Below are positions 49,831 through 62,721 of a DNA stretch of 64,000 nt, piece after piece. The stretch comes from Symsagittifera roscoffensis (Eukaryota; Xenacoelomorpha; Acoela; Convolutidae). Position numbers and translations under genes: made by a program. The stretch spans positions 28,780,599 through 28,844,598 of the forward strand of contig NC_087063.1 of NCBI RefSeq assembly GCF_963678635.1. The letters run 5' to 3'. The stretch's first letter is position 1. Each line of letters starts with the position of its first letter. The notes below the pieces were generated by a model. It saw only the letters and a program-made list of their open reading frames with translations. It was not told the DNA's origin and did not search any database.

Positions 49831-50038
49831 TTACAGAAACTTTTTTTCAGAAATTTTGTTTCCAAAATTTTTATGTTTTTTTTTCAATTGTAGATTATTT
49901 TCTTTCGTTTCTGCATAGTAAATATATGATCCTCAATTCTAGGGATCCTTAATTGTTTATAGTGGACTAAACTATTATTGAGGATCATCTATTAACAACG
50001 CAGAAAGTTAAAAAAAACTAAAACAAAAAAATCTAAAC

Positions 50039-50302
50039 TTGAAAATTTTGAAAAAAAAAAATTTTGCGAAAAAAAAAATTTTGAGAAACAATTATGAAAA
50101 AAAATTAGAACCTACATCTCATCAACGATTAGAATCCTTAACAACCTCCTCAGATACGATATTTCAGCAAATTGAAAAGTTTCGTAATTTTTTTCGTAAT
50201 TTTTGTCACCTTCCTCGTTTCCTAATATTGACAATATGTAAATGTACGAAAAGATCAATCATCACCTTTGCACTAGCAACAGTTCTTTTAGTTATTTTAT
50301 AG
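50039..50302 (+). other. Short frame with C-terminal membrane segment, unrecognised
   Basis: 87 residues from a TTG; no ATG start fits. The start is Lys-rich low-complexity sequence. The C terminus (IITFALATVLLVIL) is a good membrane anchor. Composition is more protein-like after residue 25. It lies in the unrepeated right part of the 43-kb block and is probably a relic; family unknown. Confidence 0.3.
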
Positions 50303-50351
50303 AAGAATGCTTTAACCAACTTACATAGATTTTTTTCTTCAAAGAAAATAT

Positions 50352-50579
50352 TTGAAACATTCAAAAGTTGCTAAACAACAATCAACCCAACAATCCCCAC
50401 CGATTACGCCATCTCAAGAAATCCCAACAAAACCAGCGTCTAGTCAAACAAATCAACCTCAATCACCACTAAGCATTTCATTTCAAGAAAATACCAACAC
50501 AATCGAAGAAAGATACGCGTTATTATCTGAACCTTTGATACCAGTAGTTGGCCGTGCACCTCTAAGCGAATCACAATAG
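50352..50579 (+). other. Pro/Ser/Gln-rich frame, unrecognised relic
   Basis: 75 residues, no ATG start, with a proline-rich stretch (PPITPSQEIPTKP) and LLSEPLIPVVGRAPL. Similar Pro/Ser/Gln-rich decayed sequence continues to about 51000 in short open pieces. It resembles a disordered linker or gag-like segment, but nothing specific can be named. Confidence 0.3.
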
Positions 50580-53500
50580 GAGCCAATGAATAACATCTAT
50601 CCTTCTCTCCAATAAATCATCCAAGTCAAAACAAAAATCAAACATCTACAATAGAAAGACAAACAATGCACACCTGATCAAATAGAAATTTTGCACCAAA
50701 CAGAGTTCATTTTGATATACTATCATCGCTATACCCTAACCCTTTAGATCTTTCCAGCAAGGCAATTCAAAGTACCCCTTCATCGCTACAGACAGCTTCA
50801 CAACAAAAAACTCCAAATATCCCATTGAATTATTTAGGATCAACCCCCACTTCTGAAAAAACTCGTGAAAATCTTTTAACCCCCTCCACTTCAAGACAAC
50901 GTCTTCCACATTAGATTACACAAGCATTATCTCAAGGTGAACCGAGTTTAGTAAACGACGAACCCTTTAAAAATATCATCGGATAGATTTTTGTCACTAC
51001 AAAAGAACTTTATCACCACCTTCAAACCCCTCAACAATAATTCAAAATCCAAATACAACATTTCCAATAAGTTTCCTTACAAATTTAAAAGGTAGATATT
51101 GAGAACTTTTAGCCACAAATACACCTCTACGACTAGACTGGATGTCTTAGTAGCACCTGCTCCCCTATTTCCCTATTTGGTCGACATCTTGATACTAATA
51201 TATTATATAAATGAGCACTAAGCAGATTACAAAACTGACACGATATCCACAAAGACACACAGGAACACAATACACAGATTCTTACACAAAATAATCCAAC
51301 ACTTGAATTTGAAATAACAGTTAGACTGAACTTTTAAGGTCATCATGCACTACGCCTAGCTCCACCAAATACTACAACCTGAACAGAAGGGGACCACATG
51401 ACCTACTAGTTATATATAATGAGCGTGAAGAAAGTCAACAAAAAACACAACATAAATACGCAATAAACCAAGTAACCAATACAAATCCGAACCACAAGAA
51501 AAAGAATCAGTAAATATAGTAGCAAAACATAGTAGCAACCAATATATAGTATTCAAAAGCACGAGCTACAACCTTAACAGGATATAAACTCACATCGAAT
51601 TTTTCAGAGAAAAAAGTACAATGTTCCGAAATCTCAAAAGGAAACAAAAATAGACTCGACCACGATTCTTTTTACCAAATCAACAACAAAAAACTCTTAC
51701 ATCTTAAACGAACTCAAACTATTAAAATTAACTACGAACAAAGGCACGAATCTTAACCTAGTAATTTTTCAAGTATTTCTTGCACATCAAGCAGAATTTG
51801 AAAAAAAACAAGGTCATATAAAACTAGTTGACAAATACCCATTTACCCATTCCACGGCGCACACGGACGTTTGACTTATGATCTACATGATAAAAACTGG
51901 ATACCACACATTAGAATAACAACCCTTCTAATTAAAAGCAGACACAAAAATTAAAAGACACCAAGAAATAATGTTTTTTGACTGGAAAATTCAACTAAAA
52001 AAGCACAATTAAAACGAGATTTAAAATAAGACACTATCTTATATCAAGGAATACGCTTATCTTGCGAAAACGACCGAGGTTATTTTAATCCTACCACTCG
52101 AACCCAGAAAACCATAGTTTGGCTCCGTGAAGACACGTGTACCCCATTTCAAAATGCTAAAAATCAAGCAAGAATGGTTAAAATTCATCAAAAACACTTC
52201 CTTGAATCCATTTCATTTAAAAGAGTAAATCCTGAGAAAATAAAAATCAACGCCATAAAAATATGAATGGAAAAAAACAAATTGAAACAATTTCAAATGT
52301 AATCTGAAACAGAAGTCACTTGCAAATATACTGCACCACTTTATAAAACAAAATACTCAGAAATTCTTGTCGATTACGAAAAACGTTTCGACATGCAACC
52401 AGAAAAATTATTCTTTAACCAGCTCAATCGTACAAGGGTTAAAACGACAAAAGTTTTTACATCTCAGTAACATTTCTGAAAAGCACAGGAAACCATGGTG
52501 GAAAACTTCGTCCACAGGAGAAAAACAGCACAAATCTACATGAACTAATATGTATTCATCTACATGAATAATACTAAATTCGTCGCAATTCACTATGATT
52601 TACACTTAGATTTGAAATTGGATTACGCAATAAGTCAAATTTTTTGAGGACGGTCATTATCTGAACACAAAGATTACAATCAATTTTATTAGCGGTACTT
52701 AAAATACCTCCTGCACGATATTCATTGTCAGCTAATAGATCAATTTTCGACTATGAAGTTAATTTTCTCTGGTACTACACAAGTACTAAAACAATCAATT
52801 TTGTAGGTTTTGAAAATGACCGATATTTTGAAAGAATCCTTATATTCTACAAAATTAAAATTCATTTTGTCGACACATTTTCCAGACGTACATATTTTTG
52901 AAATACCGGCGTCCCATGTAGATCTAAAAATAGCCATTATGTAGTACAGCTATCCCAAATGAAGAAGAAAACTAGCTTCTCACCCTATACCTCACTCTTA
53001 AACCACCATAAAAAATTCTCAACAGAAAGCATCAGAGCTATCGCTCGTAACATGAACATAGATTTAGAATCAATAGGTTTACCCTAGATCCGACATACAA
53101 CATCAAACTCGATCGCAACAATTTCAAGAACTTCTTACTAAAATGGACACAATCCAAAGAAAATCAATACATAAAAATTTCAGAAATTTTGCTGAAACTG
53201 CAGGTTTCTCTGATAAATACGCACAGTATTACAGCGGTACTTTAAAGATATAAAAGACTCTAAATGTCTATTGAAAAATACCGTCCGCAAGATATCTCAC
53301 CTATAAATAAATTTAGCTTTGTCAAACTAAAATTGAACTTCTCGCTTGTCTAGGATGCCCCTATTACGTCTTAGAGTGATTGACTATAAGATGCGCCATG
53401 TTTTTTTGGATTTTTCTTCTCACTATTGAAGGAAATCTATAACACATGCGCAATGCACATACAAGTGGTCAAACAGGCAATTGTAGCACATGTATTATTT

Positions 53501-54430
53501 GCAGGACTTTTTGGAATAATTTCAAACTCACTCAATAAAATTCGTTTAGACGCTCAAATGAATGAATACAACAAAAAATTATCAACCACAGCAAATGCAT
53601 ATGATACATCACAAGTAGCAAAATTACAAAATATACATAAGAACCATCCCTTATCTTGAGTAGCACGAACTTAGAGAAATACAGCAATAACAGAGTACAT
53701 CTCTCCAAATCATAGCTACCCACTAAGTCCAGTTCCTCATAAAATAATTCACCAACCAAATTTTGACGTTAGATATGAACACATTATGGAACAACCTTAC
53801 ACCACCAATTACCTTACACCGTTCTCAAAACAACCAATTTTTTAGCCCATGATGAGCCGCCAGATTTAATCCTTCAACCGTTCCCTTTCAGCTATCTCAC
53901 TCCATTTCATTCTCTGAATCTTCAAGCCAAACACCCACAGCAGTAAAAACCCGAGCACACCGAGTCTTCAAACGAAAGCATCTCCATGCCCAATCCCACG
54001 CACATAGCCACCCCGACCACCCCGATTGTTTTCCCTTCACGCATGTCACACTAACACTAAGGAATTCTTAAAATCTAACTTACCATTCTTCCCACAAAAC
54101 ACTTACTACAAAACCACTAACAATCACCAACTAAATTTTGTTGACGAGTATAGCCGGTTCCCAACTTTATCATGGACCTCTTACTACCACTTCACAAACC
54201 CCTTATACATTAACATAGCCGACAAAGAAATATGTCAACCCAGATTACACAAACTAACTACCACAATGCACGAAAAACAGTTTACAACCACAGAACTAAC
54301 ACAGACAATACATAGATTCGTAGCACAAAAAACAAACAGATTTTCTTTTGAGCATTACGACCACGCTATTGCACGATATATGGAGGACACAGATATAGAA
54401 GATGATGACCCTCACACTAACCCTCATTAA
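50580..54430 (+). other. Decayed coding relics, heavily broken
   Basis: Many short open pieces of protein-like composition on the plus strand, broken throughout. They include cysteine-bearing stretches near 52060-52240 and a hydrophobic stretch near 53430-53530 (within 53426-53659). The longest frame (54026-54430, 134 residues, TTG start) ends in an acidic tail (EDTDIEDDDP). The order could suit a secreted or membrane glycoprotein followed by a tail protein, but I recognise no family. Treat as fossil remains of the block. Confidence 0.3.
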
Positions 54431-55444
54431 ACTGAAAAACTTTTCATAAAATCCGAATAAGTATTTATCATTGATAGCACGAAAAAAAATACGATAATTT
54501 GATTCAACCGCACTAAAAATTACTAAAACTTATTGATCCTACTCTAATAAATTTAACCACTTTACAACAACCTTTCACTTTCTCACATCCAAGGAACGTG
54601 ATTTGAACTGCTCATATGAAATTATGTTACGTACGAAGTTAACTCACACATACGCCTATTATAAATTCATTCAACACCACTACATAACTAACACACCATC
54701 CTAATAACCACAGCACAGAATTAATTTAATTAACTCTAAGTATACACCACCATACGTTCTAAATTTTACTTTTTGTATAAAAAATGCTAACATACACGGC
54801 ATCCTCCAAAACTATAATCCCATCAGACAAAAGTTTATATTCTGCCCACTAACTAAGTCTTTCAACATTGAAGAATCCCGCCCACTAATCATCCCCCCAC
54901 TATATACAGTCCATCGAAGTTCATACTAGAATGCATACACAATAATAAATAAAATCATAAACTATATAACTTAATTCAAAATACATCGCATGAAGTCTAA
55001 GTGAACAATGAAGAACACAATATCATCCGAGCACTCGAGCTTCTAGGGCCTCTTCCTCAGGCTAAAAACGTCATCCGCATGCTTTCAAAACTCCTCAAAT
55101 CATCATCAGATACTATTCCCACTAAGTTCCTTGATGGTGTTTTGACGAAGAAAACCATTTGTAAGTATAATTAGATATTTTAACTAACAAATAAAAGAAA
55201 ATACGAACCATTCTTTTTATTTCTCACTTATTTTGAAGGTTTCACGCTCACTCATCTAAAACAACCAAAACAAAATAAATAGTAAAATTTTTTTCAAAAA
55301 AATTTTTCAAATCTAATTCTACATTAGCAGTATATAATTAAAGTAGTAAAATTTCTTATTCAAAAAGGGTTGCAAATAAATTGAGGAAAACTAACCTGAT
55401 TTACAGGACGCTTCTTTTGTAATTTAAATTCTCTTTGCTAGCCC
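54431..55444. other. Spacer, nothing supported
   Basis: AT-rich DNA. An exon-like piece near 55000-55165 followed by GTAAGT at about 55161 is too short to support a gene. Confidence 0.4.
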
Positions 55445-56128
55445 ATAGTTCACACACTCTTTCCCCAAATCGTACAGCTCGCCCACGAAGAGTTGATTAA
55501 TTAACGAATTTCAAGTTTCAAGTTTCACTGATAACAACTCTAACTTCGTTTCACACGTTTCAAACTTTCCCTTAACACGGTTGGAAGGAATTATAAGAGT
55601 AAGAGTGAGTTAAACTAACTAACGCAGCTTACTAACGCCAAAAAACCACAAACTAATAGCATGACTAAGAAAGAAAGTCCCACGGTACCCAAACCAGATT
55701 AAACCCAGATTAAAACTAGATCAATGATTCTTTTGAAACCCACTTTCAACTGCATTGGAACCCAATAGGACACAGAAAGTCGAAAGACAAACCCAAAGCA
55801 AACTATTTGACTTTTGAGAAAAGGACACAACCAAAACAAAAAAGAGAAAACCATGTAATAAAAAGGGCACGAAAAGTTGAACAAAAAAAGGACCCTCCAA
55901 AAAAGAGAGCATAAAATTATACTCCACTCCTGGCCTAACCCATAAGAGAGGACGTCCTGAGCATGCTCTATAGCCGGCCTAACCCACCGTGCTTCATCCA
56001 CGCTTTGTGACCCACACTCTATTTTTGACAAGAGTTACTCAAGGGTGAGTGACTCTTAAAATTAACCGAACTAACGTAAAAATGCTTTTGCAATAACCAT
56101 TAAAAAGAGATCATGATTAAAAACTAAA
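55445..56128 (+). repeat. Tandem repeat D, copy 1
   Basis: A unit of about 0.68 kb: CAGCTCGCCCACGA(A/G)GA, AACTCTAAC, ACGGTACCCAAACCAGATTAA, GTGA(C/T)CCACACTCTATTTTT and a final GCTTTTGC(A/G) phrase. Repeated at 56300-56985. Its function is not evident. Confidence 0.75.
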
Positions 56129-56299
56129 CAAACAAAAAATTTTTTTTTTTATAAATCCTTTAAAAGACACTTCTTTGCGTTTTGAAATGATTCACTCGCC
56201 CAAAATTCTTTCAACAATCGCACAGCTTGTCCAAGAAGAATTGTTTAAATTAAAGACTTCTAGTTTAAAATTTAACCGGTAACAACTCTAACCAGTTTC

Positions 56300-56985
56300 C
56301 ACATTTTCATCATTCGCACAAGAATTCTATCCAAACTCGCACAGCTCGCCCACGAGGAATTGTTTAAATAATGATTTTATGTTTCAAGATTTCACTAACA
56401 ACAACTCTAACAACTGATAACAAGTTTCAAACTCTTCTTTAGCCCGGTTGGAAAGGAATTATATAGTAAACGAAACTAACCAACGCAGCTTCCTAACACC
56501 ACAAACCACAACCTAATAGCATAACTAAGAAAAGAAAACCAACGGTACCCAAACCAGATTAACACCAGCTTAAAACTGGATAAATTATTTTTTGAAGACC
56601 ACTTTCAAGTCTTAACACAAACAAAAAAAAACATAAAAAAGTCGAAAAACAAACCCAAACCAATCGATTTGATTTTTGAGAAAAGGATACAACCAAAACA
56701 AAAAATGAAAAAAAAAAAACAAGTTACAAAAAAGGAACAAAAGGTTGAACACTAAAAGAGTCTAAAATTATATGCTACTCCTGGCCTAACCCACCAGAGT
56801 GAAGTTGTGTGAATATGCTCTATAGCCGACCAAACCCGCCGCGCTACAACCACAATTTGTGATCCACACTCTATTTTTAACGACAGTTGCTCTAGGGTGA
56901 GCAACTCTTTAAAATAATTGAACTAAATTAAAACGCTTCTGCGAAAATAACTAATAATGAATCATAACTTAAAACTGACTTCACC
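56300..56985 (+). repeat. Tandem repeat D, copy 2
   Basis: Same order of phrases as copy 1, diverged by perhaps 15-20%. An extra partial copy of the beginning (56205-56300) precedes it. Confidence 0.75.
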
Positions 56986-57499
56986 AAGAAAATGTTGATA
57001 AAAAAAGGAATATGACGTAAAAATTTTTTAGAGCCCAAGGAACGAGCAGCAAAGGAGATGAAAACTCGATAACATTCCAACTCTCGAATGGCAAACCTTA
57101 TTGGTTTGTTGCCGCAGTCACTACTCTCAAAGAATTTAAAGTATGGACCGACCAATCGCCATGATGTGGATCTCACATACCGATCCTAGTCACTTGGCAC
57201 TTCAAACGGAAAAGTCAAAGTTCACCCTGCACGTAGTTTCGCTCTAAGCTTAACAAAATCGATACATCAATGCAATCTATACATTATTCTGAAGTCTTGA
57301 CACAATCACCCAAGACGATTCACCATCAACGAGATTCATCTTTGAAACACGAATAAATGATCTTCTTCTCTCTATCCAAACAACGACATCTATCTTTTCT
57401 TCAAAAAGTCACTTGTCAAAATTCTAAAATAAAATTACTTCACCCGTCCTTCACTATAATAAATAAATAAAAACTTAAAACACTCTAGACCCCGGAATC
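56986..57499. other. Spacer before the right terminal repeat
   Basis: No gene supported. There is no polypurine tract directly before 57500, which weakens the LTR reading of the right terminal repeat. Confidence 0.45.
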
Positions 57500-57684
57500 A
57501 GTTCTAAGGTAGTATGTCTAATCCAATTGAATTATTGATTATCTTTGAATATGCTTACTAACTATTTTTGATATTATTTTTGATCTTTATAAAATATTAC
57601 TACCTAACCAATCATATTCCATCACTAACATTGACACTTATTTGTGAGTGCTGAAACTACTTGTAGTTTCAGCAGTAGTAGATG
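57500..57684 (+). repeat. Right terminal direct repeat with perfect palindrome
   Basis: Aligns with 14369-14508 and includes about 40 bp that the left copy lacks. It ends in a perfect 26-bp palindrome, TGCTGAAACTAC-TT-GTAGTTTCAGCA (57649-57674). Homology stops just after it. Confidence 0.75.
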
Positions 57685-58310
57685 CTGGAGCTAAAGTGGA
57701 GGGGGAATGGAAGACCTCCATGTTTATAGATACAGAAAAAAGCATACGGTCTTCTAGCTATGTATTAACATTAAGTATAGAATCTACAATGATTTAGAGT
57801 AAGGAATACCAATGGTAAAGTTTCATGGTTTGAGTGATGCTAAGATAATGGTAACAAAAACGATTTTTTTTTGGAATTTGTGTGGAAATGTCTAGTTTTC
57901 TTTGAAAAAATCTCGACGCGCGTTATCTGATTGTCGGTTAACATTGGTTAATTACGTGTAGATTGCAGACTGAAAGTCTTTTAATTAGTTTTTTGATTCA
58001 TAGTAGTTAGTGGTAAGAGTTTTTGGGCAAAAACTTGGAATTTTTACGAAAACTTTTTTCAAATAAACTTCGAAACACAATTAAATTTGCTATTACTCGT
58101 CCTATTAACTAATTTCTTAGATAACCGTACTTTTTAAAACATCTACCTGAAACTATGCTGAAACCTACTGAAACTTCGAAAAAAACGTCAAGTTTTTGAG
58201 AAAAAAATGTTAATTTACAAAGAAAGTTTATAAATCACTGCCTTGTATTTGAATTTTGTCGCCGCAACTTTATAATAAAACAACAACAAAATACTGTTTG
58301 TTAAAAAAGT
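57685..58310. other. Spacer between the composite block and the polymerase relic
   Basis: No gene seen. I found no terminal inverted repeat that would mark the polymerase element's end. Confidence 0.45.
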
Positions 58311-61300
58311 TTAATTTAGTGCATCACTTGTTATAAAATTGTTACATTGCATCAGTTTTTTTAAGTTCAATGGTTTTTTATGAATTTCATCAACTTGAAA
58401 TTGATTTTTTTGGATATACAAATAACTAAATCCTTTCTTTGTCTTTTCATAGGGAGCAACTATATGATGTGTAGTTGTGAATCCTCTGTTAGTAGCTCTA
58501 AGGTGAACTGCTTCACCGAGAACTCTCCTGTACTTTGCCATGGGACTATGTCCACAATCTTCTAGAACTCTTTTGTTCAATCCTTCTGCTGAATTTGAAC
58601 TTGCCTGACTTGTGGTCATAGCAGCGTGAAGTTGTGCTATATAAACATAGCATTTCTGTGCACCTAAATTCCTCGGCTCCTGAAAAATTCCAGCTCCTCT
58701 TATTATGCTTTTTTGTGGATACTGAAACAAATTCGAGGGAAGAAATTAGATTTTGCATCTGCCATGAAAGTGTTTTTTTGAAAGTGTCCTTTTCCCTCAT
58801 TTTTTCCCGAATGTCACTTTTTTCTAATTGGATACAGTCATCTAAGTTTTCTTCAGCAAAAGCCGAGTATAGTAGTTATGTGTCCATCTCCAACTCTTCA
58901 AATTTTTATTTACATCTCAGAACTTGTCAAAGAAGTTATAGTAGAGTTCCAACATTCTGGGCTTTGCATACTGAAGTATGAAAAAGCCAACAATGATAGG
59001 TTTTCGGTGCTCAAAGATTGATTTCAAGAACTCAAACTCATACAACCTTTTTCAGCTGTATTTAAATTTTTAAAAAATGGCTCATTTTAAGAGTTTTTTC
59101 ATCGTTCAGATACTTCGCAAATGTATGCCTGGATCAATGCCTGATCTAATATCTATAGGAGGTATTACCTAAAGGTTTCATTGTTTCTGCAACAACTCCT
59201 GATAGAGAGTTTTCATCTCGTTTTTTTCACGCATCAACCACTGATTGAACGAAATTATTGAAACTTTTTTGTGGATTAAACAGAAAAAAAAAACGGTAAA
59301 TTTTGGTGCACTGCAAGCCAAGTTCCAGGTAAAAATTGAACAGAGGAGTTATAACTGTTCCGTTTTCTAGCTTGAAATTAGATATCAGCTTTTTTTGAGG
59401 ATGTTTTAATATTTTTTCTTGATTGCATAATTCTTCATGTAATCTCCAATATCGTTTCTTCCAACCACAGTATTTTATAACTCTGGAAGAAAATTTGTAA
59501 ATTTGGATTTCAGTTCATCTGTAATAACTAAGTCGCACTGAACGTAGCCAAAAAGAACCCATCTTTTAAATTTGCTAAAAGTGAGTCTGTAGAAAGAAAA
59601 ATTTTGTCCGGAAATTGTTTTCTGACGTGATTTTTTATCTTGTCGTCGGTTTTGAAATTTTTTCACATCTTACACCACAGTTCTTCAACCATGTATCCTT
59701 TCTCTTTAATGTATTGCCGTCCCATATCATCCATCTCTCTCTTCTGATTACCTCGTTCTGTATCCTTTTATGTTAAGGAGGGGAGAGCTTCTTGACAAGA
59801 ACAGAGGTGATAGTAACATCCCATGGCTTCGAAAATTGTCTTACAGTGATAACAATAACCGTCCACAATGAGACAGTCGTTTTTTTTTCTGTTGACCAGA
59901 TGAGAAAAAACTCAATTTTACAAACTGGTCTTGTTTCCTGGTAAGAAAATTATGACCATAATCTTGAAGTTGCGAGTTCGATTATTTCTAGCCTCGAATT
60001 TCTGCATATCATTGTCAAACTCCCATCTCGTGTACAGTCATCTTGGCATATCTTGACACATTGAGAAATGGGTAAAGCTGGCTTGCATCATTTCCAACGA
60101 TCAATTTACAAACATTTGATGAGTTTTTGATGAATGTTTTACCAACTACAGCTTTTCAAGTGAAAACAACGGAAGGCCCACCAGTTATGTCTTCTCGTAG
60201 TTTTTCACACCAATCTTCATCACTTTCGCAAAAGGGATAAAACTTGTAATTTGTAGATTTGTGTAGACATATGTTTGCTAAACTTGGACGTGTACATCCA
60301 AGTTCCAACATATCGATTCCTTTGCTTCCATAAAACTGAATCATTTTTGCATTGCTTCCACGGTTGGAACTACATCCTTGTTATTGTATCACTGCAAAAA
60401 GTCTTTGAACACAGTCATTCCGTTTTTCTTCCTAGTCTCTCAAAAGTAATTGTAATTATCCCAACCAGATGGTGGTACAGTCTTGATTTGAGCTTTTTCA
60501 GTGCTTGTTGTTCCTCAAACCCACTCTTTCTCAGATTCTCATAATCAATTAGTCTTTTTCTAGAGGATTGTTGTTTATAAGTTTACAGAAAAAGGCTTCA
60601 TACGGTGGCAATTCGGGAAGATCAAGATTATCTGGGTTGTTAAACCACTCATAGGGAAAGAATCTTTTCGTTTCGCAAGCTTTATAGGCTTTAAGAAAGG
60701 AGTTTAGACTAGTTGCCCGACTCGGGATCTTCATTATGTCGCGGAGTTGTACATCTCCAAACTTGAAGGAAATGAAATCATTTAGTTTTCTTAAAGATTA
60801 TTGTTTCTTGTTCTTTATCGCGAATCAAATAAGAGATTAATTTGAACTTGATCAAATTTGAATCATATCTGCTGCTATTAAATCCAAAAACAGGTAAAAT
60901 TTTCACAAATTTCTTTAGATTTGTTTCAGATCATTGAGTTGACTTTTCTCAACTCGCAAGAATTGTGTTGGCATAACCACTTCTTCACAGTCTTCAGGGC
61001 ATTCGTCTTCGTACTCGATCTGGTTGTTTTAGTAATTTTAAACTAGTTCCCTTGAATGATCAAAAAATCTTCTTCATTCGTTCATTGACAGTCACTTCAA
61101 TATCTTGAAATTTCGTTCTCATTCCAGCTTATTTTTTCAGCCAACAGTTCGAAGTTGCTTACAAAATCAATTATCAAGTTCTGTGGATCTTTGTTATACA
61201 AAAAAGATGGGTTCATCAATCAATTTTGATGATATAGACACTAAAGTTGGAACATGCTTTCCAATCCAGTTTGTAAGTTGTGTTTCTATTATTTCCTCTG

Positions 61301-62528
61301 TAGGAACACATATTGACTATAAATCGAAAATTACTAGATTATTGAATAGCTTTTTATCTTCAGAAACTAGAAGATTGAATGCTTCTAGTTTTTCAAACAT
61401 ATTTTCTCGGAGTGCATACACTTTTTTCGGTGAACATGCCTTACTCGATCCTTGCATCTCAGTAGATGTTTGTTATAATTGTCGGATTTATTGAAGAAAG
61501 TGTCACAACTTGGACACCGAAAACATCTGAAGAATCTATCTATATCAATCAATTTAACTGTTTCATCAAATGCAAATCATTCGATACTTCGTCAAGCTAG
61601 TTCTCCTGCATATTCTCCTTCCTGGATATCAAAATAGTATATAAATATAATCCTTTGCACAATTTCCTTCAACAACAGATATGTCTTCTACAGAAAGTCC
61701 ATGAAAACTCTTAGGCTCATAAACAGACTTTGTTATGAATTCTCATGACTTTCTTATGACATCGTATTGGAATGTTTTGAGCAAAGCTGCAAAAATTGTG
61801 ACTTTAGTAATCAACTTGAATCGCCACTTTGTATTTTGACGTTCTTGGGTACATTGCTCCACAATATCAAATTTTTCCTCTTTTCCTTGAATTGTTATCA
61901 AGTTTGCTTAATTACAAAGCAAATGGAATTTTTCAAATAAATTATTTTTTTCATGGGTGTAGAGTTATTGATATTCACCGGTCTCAAAATTGCGAAGAAC
62001 AAAACCCAGAGTAATGTTGATTTTGGTGGCAGAATTGAGCTTGTTGAAGCCTTCTTCAAGTTTCTCGTTGATGAATTTAGTGTTTAGCTTGAAAATTAGG
62101 AAATTAAATACCTTATGTCTCCCATTTTCCATCTCAGATAATGTTGACAAGCACTAAGCTCCTCCTTCAGTTTTTCACCATCTTCAGCTTCTTCCTCCAC
62201 AATTTTGTTCAAGTCGGTTACAGTATCACTGGGTTTCCGTTGTTTTGCTCCATTTTCCTGTCTCCGATGTTGTGGGACAGAGAAATAACTAGAGAACTCT
62301 TGTTTATAAAAAGGACAAACCGTCGACTGCTTCCCACTTGGTTGAGCATGCTTCTTGATCATATGATAGTTCATTTCTTGTTAATTGTAAGCTGAATACT
62401 TACAATCAGGGCAAGAAATAACTCCTTTAGCGAGATTTTGTTATTTGATGTCGAGTAGCGTTTTGGCCAATGTACATAATTCCACAATCTCCACACTTCC
62501 TTTTCACGTTTTGCTTAAGGGCAAGCAT
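58311..62528 (-). pseudogene. Family-B DNA polymerase of a large virus-like element, broken
   Basis: Read on the minus strand, this 4.2-kb stretch covers a whole family-B (DNA_pol_B_2 type, protein-primed class) polymerase in order. First come N-terminal zinc-finger pieces (KRKCGDCG near 62500; HAQPSGKQSTVCPF), then GFVLRN near 61990, a C2H2-like RCFRCPSCDTFF at 61490-61530 and LPPYEAFFCKL near 60590. Next are KGIDMLELGCT near 60310, GGPSVVFT at 60160, LFGYVQCD near 59550, the palm region LELYYNFF/ELEMDT near 58880-58970, and EEFRCTEMLC and LNKRVLEDCG near 58550-58680. I know this polymerase type from large animal mobile elements related in style to Polintons; the exact family is tentative. 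It is broken in about a dozen places or more, yet residues are well kept, so the copy is moderately young. No capsid or integrase gene is seen beside it. Confidence 0.8.
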
Positions 62529-62721
62529 TATCTAAAAACAATTGGGAGTTTAGAAGTGTTCCAAATTTAAAAAAATTAAGTATCAATTGAATAAAGAACT
62601 TACTTCTTCCTTATCGCAAATAAAGATTTGTAAAATTTGAAGTAAAGCTTGATTGACTATTTTTGGTTGGCAAACAAAAATTATGATTTTTTCTAATAAA
62701 ATGAACGTAATTACACTAGCA

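Larger units (their letters stand above)
14369..57684. mobile_element. 43-kb composite repeat block, possible giant LTR-type fossil
   Basis: Two diverged direct repeats (14369-14508, 57500-57684) bound a block unlike its flanks. A primer-binding-site-like TGGTGCGACCA at 14756 suggests an LTR-type left end, with a right repeat lacking its distal part. Inside are amplified modules A, B and C (15.9-44.7 kb) and unrepeated decayed frames (50-54.4 kb). All frames are short and heavily broken (many dozens of breaks), and I saw no recognisable reverse transcriptase, integrase or DNA polymerase. Giant LTR elements above 30 kb are known (Ogre in plants, Burro in planarians), so size alone does not rule this out. 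Alternative: several unrelated elements lie side by side and the end repeats are a separate short dispersed family. The A and B arrays are younger than the end repeats, judging by divergence. Confidence 0.42.

Noticed and set aside
57649-57674. Bacterial-type terminator or operator palindrome
   Set aside because: The genome is eukaryotic and the palindrome sits at the border of a long direct repeat, so an element end is more likely.
14369-57684. Firm assignment of the block as an LTR retroelement
   Set aside because: There is no reverse transcriptase, no polypurine tract before the right repeat, and the right repeat lacks the second half of the supposed LTR. It is kept only as a hypothesis.
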